Notes under the pieces: model-generated
Databases searched by the model: none
What the model was told of the DNA's origin: nothing
What the model saw: only the letters and a program-made list of their open reading frames with translations
Source: Rhizobium sp.
Lineage (GTDB): Bacteria; Pseudomonadota; Alphaproteobacteria; Rhizobiales; Rhizobiaceae
Direction: 5' to 3'
Assembly (NCBI GenBank): GCA_019739215.1
Contig: JAHHDR010000028.1
Location: 1-64,000 of the forward strand
Length of the DNA stretch: 64,000 nucleotides
In this document: piece after piece, positions 35,013 to 44,048 of the stretch
Layout: the number at the start of each line of letters is the position of its first letter
Position numbering within the stretch: the stretch's first letter is position 1
Translations under genes and position numbers: made by a program

Positions 35013-35510
35013 ATGCATTACCAGGGCACCCTGTTCCGGGCACTGAACCCCGTCCATGCCCGCCAGCCCCTGTCCGGCCGCGGCGCGGAACTGCATGGCG
35101 GTCGCTTCAATCCCCGCGGCGTGCCGGCGCTCTACACCTCGCTCAGCATCCTGACCGCGCTCAGGGAGGCCAACCAGGTCGGTCATCTGCAGCCGACGAC
35201 GCTTGTCTCCTATCAGGCGGATGTCCGGTCCATCCTGGACACGCGCGATCCGGCTGCACGCGAGGCCGAAGGCATCGATCCAGCGGTCCTCTCAGATCCC
35301 GGCTGGCGCGACCAGATGCGGGCAGACGGCATGTCCCGGACGCAGGAACTCGCGCGACGGCTGATGTCGGGCGGATACAGCGGCCTGCTCGTGCGGAGCT
35401 TCGCCGCCGGCGCCGGACCGGATGATCTCAATCTGGTCCTCTGGACATGGGACAGGCCCGGCATGGCGCACCTTACCCTGATCGACGACGAGAATCGTCT
35501 CTCGCGGTAG
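35013..35510 (+). CDS. RES-domain toxin (MbcT/ParT type)
   Basis: A 165-residue RES toxin. The conserved R, E, S residues appear in LFRALNP, the GGRFNPRGVPALYTS segment (GRFN-x-x-G), TALREANQ and the late GLLVRSFAAG. RES toxins phosphorolyse or hydrolyse NAD+, or ADP-ribosylate targets, in the cytoplasm. Start ATG 35013 with GAAGG just upstream; an in-frame ATG at 34986 would add nine residues and overlap the antitoxin gene. Convergent with the permease gene that follows. Confidence 0.9.
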   Translation: MHYQGTLFRALNPVHARQPLSGRGAELHGGRFNPRGVPALYTSLSILTALREANQVGHLQPTTLVSYQADVRSILDTRDPAAREAEGIDPAVLSDPGWRDQMRADGMSRTQELARRLMSGGYSGLLVRSFAAGAGPDDLNLVLWTWDRPGMAHLTLIDDENRLSR

Positions 35511-35579
35511 GCCCTGAGGGCGCCGCAGCGGGCGAGCGCACTGGTTATGGCACCCGTCTCCCCAGATCACGATCCCGGA

Positions 35580-36596
35580 TCAGTTCTCGGCGGACGTCGG
35601 CGTCCTGAGGACCTTGGCATCCCCGGCTGACCTCGCTGGCTTGCGCTTCCCGAGGAAGCGCGCATTGCCGACCTGCTGGTCGGCCACCACGCCGAGCAGG
35701 ATCACCGAGCCCATCACAGCGAAGTTGAGGGAGCTTGGAATGCCGAGCAGGTTGACGAGATTCTGCAGCACCTGCAGCAGAACGGTGCCGAGCACGACGC
35801 CGACGATCGATCCCTCGCCGCCCCTTAGCGAGCAGCCGCCCAGCACGGCCGCGGCGATGGCATAGAGTTCATAGAAATTGCCATGCGAGGAGGGGGAGAT
35901 GGAGCGCGTATACATGGCGATGAAGACCGCGGCCACGGCGGTCAGGCCGCAGCAGATCACATAGGACAGGATGATCACCCTCGACGACGCGATGCCGCTG
36001 TAGCGCGCGGCCTCCTCATTCTTGCCGACCGCGAAGAGATGGCGGCCGAACACCGAGCGATGCAGGACGATGCCCATCACGGTGGCGATGCCTGCAAAGG
36101 CGATCAACGTGTGCGGAATGCCAAGGAGCCGTCCGGTCGTCAGCCACTCGAGCACGGGAAAGCTGGCGCCGAAGGGAAAGCCCGCGGTGGAATCGTCGGT
36201 GTACCAGCGCGCGATGCCGCGATAGATTAGCAAGCCGCAGAGCGTCACCACGAAGGGCTGCAGGCGCAGGTAGGTGACGAGCCAGCCGTGAACCAGTCCG
36301 AACGCGCAGCCGAGCGCCAGCACGACGACGAAGGCGAGGCTCCAGTGAACGGTTCCGGGCGCCACGAGATCGACGAAGATCACGCCGAGAAGCGCGATGA
36401 TCGAGCCCACCGACAGCTCGATGCCGCCGGCGATGATGACGAAGGCCTGCGCCACCGCGAAGATACCGAACAGGCCGATGAGGTTTGCCGTGTTCGAGAG
36501 GTTGATCGGCGACAGGAAACGCGGATTGATGATCGCCACCACGGCGCCGACAATCAAGATGAGGATCAGGAGCCAGAGGTCCTTGCGGTTGATCAT
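35580..36596 (-). CDS. Rbs-type sugar ABC permease
   Basis: A 338-residue BPD_transp_2 permease. Motifs: IIAGGIELSVGSIIALLGVIF (substrate-path segment), LRLQPFVVTLCGLLIYRG, the coupling loop GKNEEAARYSGIASSRV and LGGCSLRGGEGSIVGVVLG. About 8-10 membrane spans. Last gene of a minus-strand operon (epimerase, two binding proteins, ATPase, permease), four bases after the ATPase stop. No clear terminator is visible in the 69 bases between it and the convergent RES toxin gene. Confidence 0.92.
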   Translation of the reverse strand: MINRKDLWLLILILIVGAVVAIINPRFLSPINLSNTANLIGLFGIFAVAQAFVIIAGGIELSVGSIIALLGVIFVDLVAPGTVHWSLAFVVVLALGCAFGLVHGWLVTYLRLQPFVVTLCGLLIYRGIARWYTDDSTAGFPFGASFPVLEWLTTGRLLGIPHTLIAFAGIATVMGIVLHRSVFGRHLFAVGKNEEAARYSGIASSRVIILSYVICCGLTAVAAVFIAMYTRSISPSSHGNFYELYAIAAAVLGGCSLRGGEGSIVGVVLGTVLLQVLQNLVNLLGIPSSLNFAVMGSVILLGVVADQQVGNARFLGKRKPARSAGDAKVLRTPTSAEN

Positions 36597-36600
36597 GCGG

Positions 36601-38133
36601 TCAGGTCTCCATCAATTCGAACTGGCTCGGATGCCGGGCGCGGCCGACGGCGAGCGACATGATCGCGGCTTCGCTCAGCGCTTCGCGCCCGAGTTCACCG
36701 GCGATGCGGCCTTCATGCATCACGACGACCCGGTCGCTGACGCCGATGACCTCTTCCATGTCGCTCGAGATCATCAGGATGCCCACGCCCCGGTCGGAGA
36801 GGTCGCGCATCAGCTGGTAGATCTCGCTCTTGGCGCCCACGTCGATGCCGCGCGTGGGTTCGTCGAAGATCAGCAGGCGCGGTGCCATCGACAGCCATTT
36901 GGCCAGCACCACCTTCTGCTGGTTGCCGCCGGAGAGCGATCCGGCGGGTGCTGCGAGATCGTGGCAGCGAATGTCGAGCGCGCGCTTCTGCTTCTGCGCC
37001 GCCAGCGTTTCTGCCTGCCGATTGCAAAGGCCGAACCGGCTGTAGCGGCCGAGGTCGGCCATGGTGACATTGCCGGCAATCGAGAAATCGAGCACCAGTC
37101 CGCTGCGCTTCCGGTCCTCCGGTATGAGATAGATTCCATGGGCGATCGCGTCTCGCGGCGAGCGCAGCCGCCGGACTTCTCCATCGACGACGATCTCGCC
37201 ACCCACCGGCTGCTCGAGGCCGAACATCACCTGCGCCAGCTCCGTCCGCCCCGCGCCGATCAGGCCGGCGAGCCCGGTGATTTCCCCGGCGCGAATGGTA
37301 AGGTCGACCGGACTTGCCGGCCATTGCGGGGTGCATATGGCACGAAACTCGACCAGGCTGTCGCCCGGCGGCTGGCTGGCCGGGCGATGGCGGACCTTGA
37401 TGTCGCGGCCGACCATGTGGCGGATCATGCTGTCGGGAAGGATGTCGGCGCCGCGCAACTCACCGGTCCGCTGGCCGTCCCGTAACACGACGACACGGTC
37501 CGCGACATCCTGAACTTCGGCCAGTCGGTGCGATATGAAAATGACGCTCACCCCCCGGGACCGAAGGCGCCGGATCGTGTCGAGCAGCCGGGCCGTCTCC
37601 GTCATCGTCAGGCTGGAGGTGGGTTCGTCCATGATGATCAGCCGCGCGTCGACCGATAGGGCCTTGGCGATCTCGACAAGCTGCCGCTCGGCCAGCGAGA
37701 GCGCTGAAAGCGGTGCGTCGGCGGCGAATTCGGCGCCCAGTTGTTGCAGCAGCGGGGTTGCCATCGCGTTCATCCGCTTTTCGGCGACCAGCCAGCGCGC
37801 GCGCCGTTGTCGCGGCTCGCGGCCGATGAAGATGTTGGCGGCGACGCTGAGATTGTCGAACAGGTTGAGCTCCTGGTGGACGAAGGCGATGCCGGCCGCC
37901 ATGGAACTCTTGACCGTCAGGCGATCGTGGCTGATGCCATCGACGATGATCGAGCCGCTGGTCGGCGCGAGCACGCCGCCGAGTATCTTCATCAGGGTCG
38001 ACTTGCCGGCGCCATTCTCCCCGATCAGGCCGACGACCTCGCCCGGCGCGACCGTGAGCGCCACGCCCTCGAGCGCGACAACGCCCGGATATTCCTTCGA
38101 GACGTCGGCGATTTCGATGAAGGGTCCTGTCAT
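36601..38133 (-). CDS. Rbs-type sugar ABC ATPase (two tandem domains)
   Basis: A 510-residue RbsA-like ATPase. Domain 1: GENGAGKSTLMKILGG, signature-region LSLAERQLVEIAKAL, Walker B LIIMDEPTSSL, H-loop ISHRLAEV. Domain 2: degenerate Walker A GLIGAGRTEL, signature LSGGNQQKVVLAKWL, Walker B LLIFDEPTRGIDVG, and a His-less ISSDMEEV H-loop, as is normal for this family. Start 38133 (MTGPFIEI) chosen at the first conserved strand. It is separated from the upstream binding-protein gene by a strong hairpin. Confidence 0.92.
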   Translation of the reverse strand: MTGPFIEIADVSKEYPGVVALEGVALTVAPGEVVGLIGENGAGKSTLMKILGGVLAPTSGSIIVDGISHDRLTVKSSMAAGIAFVHQELNLFDNLSVAANIFIGREPRQRRARWLVAEKRMNAMATPLLQQLGAEFAADAPLSALSLAERQLVEIAKALSVDARLIIMDEPTSSLTMTETARLLDTIRRLRSRGVSVIFISHRLAEVQDVADRVVVLRDGQRTGELRGADILPDSMIRHMVGRDIKVRHRPASQPPGDSLVEFRAICTPQWPASPVDLTIRAGEITGLAGLIGAGRTELAQVMFGLEQPVGGEIVVDGEVRRLRSPRDAIAHGIYLIPEDRKRSGLVLDFSIAGNVTMADLGRYSRFGLCNRQAETLAAQKQKRALDIRCHDLAAPAGSLSGGNQQKVVLAKWLSMAPRLLIFDEPTRGIDVGAKSEIYQLMRDLSDRGVGILMISSDMEEVIGVSDRVVVMHEGRIAGELGREALSEAAIMSLAVGRARHPSQFELMET

Positions 38134-38168
38134 CCGCGCGCTGGTTCCTGTGCACTGCCGTTTCAGGA

Positions 38169-38205
38169 GATACGAGCCGGCGGGAGGTAGGTGCCGGCTC
38201 GTATC
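38169..38205 (-). terminator. Hairpin between binding-protein and ATPase genes
   Basis: A perfect 13-bp stem (38169-38181 GATACGAGCCGGC with 38193-38205) and 11-base loop, 10 bases after the binding-protein stop on the minus strand. No T-tract follows, so it more likely stabilises the upstream transcript and sets the ratio of binding protein to ATPase than stops transcription. Confidence 0.65.
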
Positions 38206-38215
38206 CTCCGAGGTC

Positions 38216-39175
38216 TCAGCCGCCAATACGCGACTTCAGTTCGGCCTCGAATGCATCGACATTGGACTTGTCGATGATGGCCGTCGGGATGATGACGAGC
38301 TTGTCGCCGGGGACGACCGAGGTGTCGCCCTCGAGATATTTCGCCATGAGCTTCATGCCCTGGTAACCCCATTCATAGGGCTGCTGCACCACGGTGCCGG
38401 CAATGCTGCCTTCGCGCACGCCGCCAAGCGTGATCGGATCCTCGTCGAAGGCGACGACGGTGACCTGGCCGAGTTTTCCGGCCTCCTTGAGGACCTCGTA
38501 GATGCGCGGCGGGTTATAGGAATAGAACCCCACCATGCAGTTTATGTCGGGGTTGGCCGCCAGCGCGTCCTCGACGTTGCGCTTGGCGCGGGTCATGTCG
38601 ATGTCGTCGCCCCGGACATCGATAAGCTCCACCTTGGAACCCGCGATCACCGATTTCATGCCCTCGATGCGCTCGCGCGCATTGTCGGCGCCCGGCAGGC
38701 CGACGAAGCCGATGCACTTGCCGCCTTCAGGCAAGGCCTTGAGGGCGATCTCGCCCGCCTGCTTGCCGGCATCGGTGTTGGACGAGCCGATATAGGCGAT
38801 GCGGTTGGTGTCCGGCGCATCGGAGTCCGTGGTGAACAGCGGCACCTGGCCGCCGACCCGGTTGAGCGCGTCCGTCGATGACTTGGGATCGACGGCGCTG
38901 ACCATGATGGCCGAGACACCGGCGGCGACGAGGTCGTCCATCAGCCGTTGCTGCACGGCCGCGGCCGCCTGTTCCGGATACTTGAACACGAGGTCGTAGT
39001 TCGGCAGTTCCTCCTGCGCCTTGCGGACACCGGCCTCGGCAAGTTTCCAGAAGTCGGATGCGCCGTTGACGACGAAGGCGAGTTGCTTCTTGTCCTGCGC
39101 CTGCACGGACAGGCTGCCGGCCGCGACGAACGCGGTCGCAATGAGAAGCGTCGACAGGGTGTGTTTGATCGTCAT
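38216..39175 (-). CDS. Periplasmic sugar-binding protein (Rbs type)
   Basis: A 319-residue type-1 binding protein. Sec signal peptide MTIKHTLSTLLIATAFVAAGSLSVQAQ, cleavage near residue 25. The mature chain starts KKQLAFVVNGASDFWKLAE (Trp/Phe near the ligand site), with AVDPKSS, TDSDAP and VGLPGADNARERIEGM segments. Start ATG 39175 has AAGGAGG 5-7 bases upstream. It is the binding protein immediately ahead of this operon's ATPase/permease and is therefore the likely cognate partner. Confidence 0.9.
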   Translation of the reverse strand: MTIKHTLSTLLIATAFVAAGSLSVQAQDKKQLAFVVNGASDFWKLAEAGVRKAQEELPNYDLVFKYPEQAAAAVQQRLMDDLVAAGVSAIMVSAVDPKSSTDALNRVGGQVPLFTTDSDAPDTNRIAYIGSSNTDAGKQAGEIALKALPEGGKCIGFVGLPGADNARERIEGMKSVIAGSKVELIDVRGDDIDMTRAKRNVEDALAANPDINCMVGFYSYNPPRIYEVLKEAGKLGQVTVVAFDEDPITLGGVREGSIAGTVVQQPYEWGYQGMKLMAKYLEGDTSVVPGDKLVIIPTAIIDKSNVDAFEAELKSRIGG

Positions 39176-39262
39176 GATGTCCTCCTTGGGGATTTGTCCC
39201 CGTTTCCTTGGGCATGGCTTCGCCGACGACGGCCCGATGGCCGTCATCGCAATCGGCTGGAG

Positions 39263-39294
39263 AAAAAGGGCCGGCCCTGCTGCCTGGGCCGGCC
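39263..39294 (-). terminator. Intrinsic terminator between two binding-protein genes
   Basis: Read on the minus strand, a 9-bp GC stem (GGCCGGCCC with GGGCCGGCC; plus-strand arms 39286-39294 and 39269-39277, 8-base loop) is followed directly by C-T-T-T-T-T. This is a textbook rho-independent terminator 12 bases after the stop of the 39306-40298 gene. It probably uncouples that binding protein from the genes behind it, or works as a leaky attenuator. Confidence 0.8.
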
Positions 39295-39305
39295 AGGGGG
39301 AGTCG

Positions 39306-40298
39306 TCAGCCGCCGATGCAGGAGTCGGCATTGTCCTGCTTGCACTCGTCGAGGCCGGTATAGATGATCGGCTCGACAGGCTTGCCGTCGAGCAGGTCGA
39401 TCATCACGCTGGGCGCGCGGTAGCCCATCTCGAACGGGCGCTGCCCGACCTGGACATGGCTGCGTCCGGCCTTGAGGGCATCCATCTGCGGCGGCAGGGT
39501 GTCACCGGCGACGATCGCCAGTGCCATGGACTTGAGCTTGTCCATGACCTGGTCGGTCACCTGGGCATAGGCCTGCGGCGCGAACTGCGCCCAGCCACCG
39601 ATCAGCATGAAGGCGGTCAGGTCCGGATTGGCGGTGAAGGTATCGGCCATTTGTTGGTTGGCGAGATCGATCTGGTCATTGGTGAAGACCGGGCAACCAT
39701 CGATCTCGGTCCAGCCGCCTTCGCCCGCGAGCCGCTCGATGCCCTTCTGTCCGGACAGCGTGTCGCGGGTGCCGGCCGCGCGGGCATTGATGTTGTCGGC
39801 CGCCACATTGCCGAGCTGGAGGCAGACGGTGCCGCCCTCGGGCTTGAGCGCCTTGAGATGCTCGGCGAACTTGACACCCATCAGGTAGTTGTCGGTGCCG
39901 AGATAGGTCTTGCGCAGGGCCGCATCGGCGGCCGAGAGATCGGCGTCGATGGTCATGACCGGGATCTTCGGCTGCACCTTCTTGAGCAGGTTTGCCATCA
40001 GCGGTGCGTTGGACGGCGAGATCGCGATGGCGACGACATCGGGCCTGTTGAGGAGATCCTCGACCACCTGGATCTGGCCGGCCTCGTCCGCGCTCGAGGC
40101 GGGACCGGTGTAAAGGCACTTGTAGCCCTTGCCCTCGTTCTCACCATTCCATTTCTGGCAGCCGAGATTGACCTGCTCGAAGAAGGGATTGTCCAGTCCC
40201 TTGACCACGATGGCGAGGATCTTGTCTTCGGCCATCGCCGATGCGGATGCGAGTCCCAGCGCCGCGAGTGCGAGCGTTGCAGTCAGTAGCTTCTTCAT
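39306..40298 (-). CDS. Periplasmic sugar-binding protein, likely partner of the divergent Frc-type genes
   Basis: A 330-residue type-1 binding protein with a Sec signal (MKKLLTATLALAALGLASASAMAED). Mature start DKILAIVVKGLDNPFFEQVNLGCQKW; ISPSNAPLM and DADLSAADA follow. Several cysteines (GCQKW, KCLYTG, DGCPVF, DECKQDNADSCIGG) suggest disulfides, with the last pair at the very C-terminus. Start chosen at 40298, with GGGAGG upstream. A terminator separates it from the next binding-protein gene. The divergent ATPase/permease at 41476-43228 have no binding protein, so it probably serves them. Confidence 0.88.
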   Translation of the reverse strand: MKKLLTATLALAALGLASASAMAEDKILAIVVKGLDNPFFEQVNLGCQKWNGENEGKGYKCLYTGPASSADEAGQIQVVEDLLNRPDVVAIAISPSNAPLMANLLKKVQPKIPVMTIDADLSAADAALRKTYLGTDNYLMGVKFAEHLKALKPEGGTVCLQLGNVAADNINARAAGTRDTLSGQKGIERLAGEGGWTEIDGCPVFTNDQIDLANQQMADTFTANPDLTAFMLIGGWAQFAPQAYAQVTDQVMDKLKSMALAIVAGDTLPPQMDALKAGRSHVQVGQRPFEMGYRAPSVMIDLLDGKPVEPIIYTGLDECKQDNADSCIGG

Positions 40299-40357
40299 GA
40301 TTTCCTCCCGAAATTGATCTGAAATGCTGCATGCCTGCCGGGACCGTGCCCGGCCAC

Positions 40358-41338
40358 TCAACCCGGATACCAGACGCGCCTGACGTCATCGGCGTCGCGC
40401 TGATAGGACCAGGAAGACTCGACCAGCCGCTCGAGGTCGTAACGCGGGCGCCAGCCGAGCTCGTAGCGGGCGCGCGCGTTGTCCATCCAGTTGCTGTGAA
40501 ATTGACTGTTGATGTCGATCGACGGCAGTCCGCGGCTGCGTGCGAGGTAGCCGGCGAGTTCCCCGTAATCCACGGGTGCGTCCATGCAGATATTGTAGAG
40601 ACGTTGCCGCGCCTTCGGTTCGGCCAAAGCCAGGATTATGGCGGCCACGAGGTCGTCGGCATGGACGAAGTTGCGCTTCAGCGGCGCCCCGTCCGCATCC
40701 CGGAGCAGAGGCACCGTCGCGCTCTCGGCGCAGGCTTTCGCCTCGGCAGGCGACACCATGGCGCTCCAGTCGGGTCCCCCGAACCGGTCGGGTCCGAAGG
40801 ACAGGCTGGCCTTGAAGTCGTCCTTCTCCATGATCCAGGGCGCGCGCAGGCAGGACCAGTCCAGCCCGTACTGGATCCCGAACTGGGCAACCATCACCTC
40901 CTCGAGTACCTTGGAGAGGGCGTAGCATCCCGGATAGGCCATGTGCGGCGCGTCCTCGGTGATCGGCGCCGGATGCCGGCGAAAGAAGTGACCGACGCCC
41001 GCGTCGCCGCCGATCAGCACGAAACGCTCCGCCGTCGGGCTGGCCCGGAATTCCTCAAGCAGCCAGAACAGGCCCTTGACGGTGACGTCCATCACCGTTT
41101 CGGGCACTTCCTTGCAGGTGGCCAGGTGCACGACATGGGTGATGCCCTCGACCGCCGCCCTGCAGACCGCGCGATCCTCGATCGATCCGCGCACAACTGA
41201 CAGCCGGGCATGTTCAGCCAAAGTGCGGTTGTGGCAAAGCGCACGGATCTCCGTTGCGGCGTGGTCCGGATCCGCCAGGACAGCCGTGATCAATGCCCGC
41301 CCGACCTTTCCAGTCGCGCCGGTTACCAGGATACGCAT
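40358..41338 (-). CDS. NAD-dependent epimerase/dehydratase family (extended SDR)
   Basis: A 326-residue extended SDR. N-terminal Rossmann motif RILVTGATGKVGRALI, then VVHLATCKEV, and an active-site Y-x-x-x-K (CYALSKVLEE). It may epimerise, dehydrogenate or reduce a sugar or sugar acid (uronate dehydrogenases are similar in size). Start 41338 has GGGAGG just upstream. First gene of the minus operon that includes two sugar-binding proteins, so it probably acts on the imported sugar. No nucleotide-sugar partner is visible. Confidence 0.85.
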   Translation of the reverse strand: MRILVTGATGKVGRALITAVLADPDHAATEIRALCHNRTLAEHARLSVVRGSIEDRAVCRAAVEGITHVVHLATCKEVPETVMDVTVKGLFWLLEEFRASPTAERFVLIGGDAGVGHFFRRHPAPITEDAPHMAYPGCYALSKVLEEVMVAQFGIQYGLDWSCLRAPWIMEKDDFKASLSFGPDRFGGPDWSAMVSPAEAKACAESATVPLLRDADGAPLKRNFVHADDLVAAIILALAEPKARQRLYNICMDAPVDYGELAGYLARSRGLPSIDINSQFHSNWMDNARARYELGWRPRYDLERLVESSWSYQRDADDVRRVWYPG

Positions 41339-41384
41339 TCCACCTCCCGACGTGCACTGAGGCACGTAACTCACAAAAAGTCGT

Positions 41385-41399
41385 ATTTGTCCGATAAAT
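41385..41399. promoter_or_regulatory. Candidate GntR/FadR-type operator in the divergent region
   Basis: ATTTGTC-C-GATAAAT, a 15-bp odd palindrome with six of seven pairs, fits the T-x-G-T-x3-A-x2-A pattern of FadR-subfamily GntR operators. It lies midway between the epimerase start (41338) and the ATPase start (41476). A partial second copy of TTTGTCC lies at about 41412-41418. The GntR gene at 43221-44024 is the natural candidate ligand-responsive repressor. Confidence 0.5.
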
Positions 41400-41475
41400 C
41401 ATTTTATATGTTTTGTCCAGCTATTGACGACGTGGAATTTTCATCCCTTACTCGCCGCTACAAAGGGAGGTGCGA

Positions 41476-42216
41476 ATGGCAGTGTTGAGACTTGAGCGGA
41501 TTTCAAAGCATTTCGGGGCGATCCAGGCCCTCAACGATTTCTCGATGACGATCGGCAAGGGCGAGGTGGTCGGCCTGATGGGCGACAATGGCGCGGGGAA
41601 GTCCACGCTGGTGAAAATCATCGCCGGAAACTTCCGGCCGTCGCACGGGCGGATCTTCATGAACGACAACGAAGTCGCATTTCATCGCCCGGTCGAGGCG
41701 CGCGAGCATGGCATCGAGATCGTCTACCAGGACCTCGCGCTCTGCGACAACCTGACGGCTGCCGTCAACGTCTTCCTCGGCCGCGAACTCACCCGGCGGA
41801 TCGGACCGTTCCGGATCATGGATTATCGCGGCATGAACGAGGTGGCGGGGCGGCTGTTCCGGGAACTGAAATCGGAAACCCGTCCCAAGGACCTGGTGCG
41901 CGACATGTCCGGCGGCCAGCGCCAGGCGGTGGCGATCGCCCGCACGCGGCTGTCTTCCTCCGACATCGTGCTGATGGACGAGCCCACGGCGGCGATCTCC
42001 GTCCGCCAGGTCGCGGAGGTCCTCAATCTGATCGGGGAGTTGAAAAAGCAGGGTGTCGCGGTCGTGCTGATCAGCCACCGCATGCCTGACGTCTTCTCGG
42101 TGGCCGACCGGATCGTCGTGCTTCGTCGCGGCACCAAGGTGGCCGACAAGACGACAGCGCAGACATCTCCAGAGGAAATCACCGGCCTGATCACCGGTGC
42201 GATCGAGCGGGCATAG
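41476..42216 (+). CDS. Frc-type sugar ABC ATPase (single domain)
   Basis: A 246-residue single ATPase domain: Walker A GDNGAGKSTLVKIIAG, Q-loop VYQDLALCDN, signature MSGGQRQAVAIART, Walker B VLMDEPTAAIS, H-loop LISHRMPDV. Unlike RbsA it has only one domain, as in FrcA of rhizobial fructose importers. ATG 41476 has AAAGGGAGG 5 bases upstream; an in-frame GTG at 41470 overlaps that site. First gene of the divergent plus-strand operon. Confidence 0.9.
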   Translation: MAVLRLERISKHFGAIQALNDFSMTIGKGEVVGLMGDNGAGKSTLVKIIAGNFRPSHGRIFMNDNEVAFHRPVEAREHGIEIVYQDLALCDNLTAAVNVFLGRELTRRIGPFRIMDYRGMNEVAGRLFRELKSETRPKDLVRDMSGGQRQAVAIARTRLSSSDIVLMDEPTAAISVRQVAEVLNLIGELKKQGVAVVLISHRMPDVFSVADRIVVLRRGTKVADKTTAQTSPEEITGLITGAIERA

Positions 42217-42229
42217 GGGGAGAAGTGCA

Positions 42230-43228
42230 ATGGCACTGGACATCGAAAAGGCCATCGACCGGCAGACACACACCCCGCTCTCCCTCCTGCTGTCAAAGCC
42301 GGAGTTCTGGGTCTTCATCGCTGCGGTCCTGGCATGCCTCACGCTCACGCTGGTGACCGACACGTTTGCCACGCCGCAGAACCTCTTCAACGTCACGCGC
42401 AACTTCGCCTTCGTGGCGATCATCGCGCTCGGCATGACGGTGGTGATCATATCGGCCGGCATCGACCTGTCGGTCGGCTCCGTGCTCTGCCTGTCGGCCA
42501 TGGTGCTGGCGATCTGCATGAACGGCGGCTATCCGCTGTGGGCGGGCGCTGCCGCCGCGCTGTCCGTGGCGCTGCTGGTCGGCGCGATCAACGGCGCGCT
42601 GATCGCCTATCTGCGTATTCCGCCCTTCGTGGTCACGCTCGGCATGCTCTCGGTGGCGCGCAGCGCCGCGATGATCCTGTCGCAGAACAAGATGATCTAC
42701 CAGTTCGGGCCGGACGAGAAACTGCTCTTCTGGCTCGGTGGCGGGTCGACCTTCGGAATTGCCAATCCGGTGATCGCGCTCGTGCTGCTGATGATCATCA
42801 CCGGGCTTCTGCTGAAATGGTCGCGGTGGGGAACCCATGTCTTCGCCATCGGCAGCAACGAGAAGGCGGCGGTGCTGACCGGCATTGCGGTGAGGCGGGT
42901 GAAAATCAGCGTCTACATGTTCTCCGCGCTGGTCGCCGGCATTGCCGGGGTGCTCGAAGCCGGATGGCTCGGCGGCGTGACGACCAATCTCGGCCAGTCG
43001 ATGGAACTCAGCGTCATCGCGGCTGCGGTCATCGGCGGCGCGAACCTGATGGGCGGCGCCGGCACGGTGTTCGGCTCCGTCGTGGGCGCCGCCCTGATCG
43101 AGATCATCCGCAACAGCTTGACACTCCTCGGAATAAGTACATTTTGGCAAGGCGCGTTCGTGGGCAGTTTCATTGTGCTGGCAGTGGCATTCGACCGAAT
43201 TCGCGCGAACCGGCAGATGAATGAATGA
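42230..43228 (+). CDS. Frc-type sugar ABC permease
   Basis: A 332-residue BPD_transp_2 permease with ALGMTVVIISAGIDLSVGSVLCLSAM (about residues 65-90), LRIPPFVVTLGMLSVARS, the coupling loop GSNEKAAVLTGIAVRRVK and GGANLMGGAGTVFGSVVGA. About 8-10 spans. Start ATG at 42230 follows AGGGGGAGAAG. Its end overlaps the GntR gene by eight bases, so transporter and regulator are co-expressed. Confidence 0.92.
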   Translation: MALDIEKAIDRQTHTPLSLLLSKPEFWVFIAAVLACLTLTLVTDTFATPQNLFNVTRNFAFVAIIALGMTVVIISAGIDLSVGSVLCLSAMVLAICMNGGYPLWAGAAAALSVALLVGAINGALIAYLRIPPFVVTLGMLSVARSAAMILSQNKMIYQFGPDEKLLFWLGGGSTFGIANPVIALVLLMIITGLLLKWSRWGTHVFAIGSNEKAAVLTGIAVRRVKISVYMFSALVAGIAGVLEAGWLGGVTTNLGQSMELSVIAAAVIGGANLMGGAGTVFGSVVGAALIEIIRNSLTLLGISTFWQGAFVGSFIVLAVAFDRIRANRQMNE

Positions 43229-44024
43229 AGCCCCACGGAACACAATGACGAACAATGACGGAACTTTTCGGCCCGGGAACCCGATCCCGGGCCTTGCGCA
43301 CGTATCGTCCCTGGTAAACCAGCCGTCCGGCGGACAGCGCCTGATCGGTTCCAGCGTCCATCACTCCGTCGCCCATGAGATTGGTTCGCGCATCGTGCGG
43401 GGCGATTTCCCGGTCGGCTCGACGCTGCCCAACGAGGGGCAATGGGCCGACTACTTCGGCGTCAGCCGGTCGGCGGTGCGCGAGGCGGTCAAGATCCTGA
43501 TGGCCAAGGGGCTGCTGAACTCACGGCCCAAGGTCGGCACCTGGGTCGAGCAGAAGGACCGCTGGAACCTGCTCGATCGCGATGTGCTGGCCTGGTATGC
43601 GAGTGCGCCCGATTCCATGGGCTTCCTAAAGACCGTGCAGGAATTCCGCTACATCATCGAACCTGAGGCCGCGGCCCTGGCGGCCGAGCGGCGCAGCGAG
43701 GAGGAAATGGCGGAAATATCGCGAGCGCTCAACGGCATGGGAACGGCACCGACACTGTCCGAGCGCACGCGCGCCGATACCCAGTTCCATCTGTCCATCC
43801 TGAAGGCGACCCACAACGAGCTGCTCATTCCGCTCGGCACGCTGATCGAATCGGCGCTCAACAATCTCTTCGTCTATGTCACCCGCGAGGCCAACAGCCT
43901 GCGCTATGCGCAGGACCTGCATGCCGCGATCGAGGAGCAGATCCGCCACCAGAGACCTGCGGGAGCACGGCAGGCCGTGCGCGACCTGCTCGCTGACACG
44001 GACGCGATGATCCGGCGGAACTGA
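43221..44024 (+). CDS. GntR-family regulator, FadR subfamily (FCD domain)
   Basis: A 267-residue regulator. After a flexible N-terminal region of about 40 residues, the winged helix reads IGSRIVRGDFPVGSTLPNEGQWADYFGVSRSAVREAVKILMAKGLL with wing RPKVGTWV. The FCD domain has RYIIEPEAAALAAER and the metal-type D-x-x-F-H-L-x-I motif (ADTQFHLSILKATHNELL) plus a late conserved-His-like helix. Start could be 43221 or the ATG at 43245. It likely controls the divergent promoters at 41339-41475; sugar acids are typical ligands. Confidence 0.9.
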   Translation: MNEAPRNTMTNNDGTFRPGNPIPGLAHVSSLVNQPSGGQRLIGSSVHHSVAHEIGSRIVRGDFPVGSTLPNEGQWADYFGVSRSAVREAVKILMAKGLLNSRPKVGTWVEQKDRWNLLDRDVLAWYASAPDSMGFLKTVQEFRYIIEPEAAALAAERRSEEEMAEISRALNGMGTAPTLSERTRADTQFHLSILKATHNELLIPLGTLIESALNNLFVYVTREANSLRYAQDLHAAIEEQIRHQRPAGARQAVRDLLADTDAMIRRN

Positions 44025-44048
44025 AGGTACGCCGCAGGCGCCCAGGTC

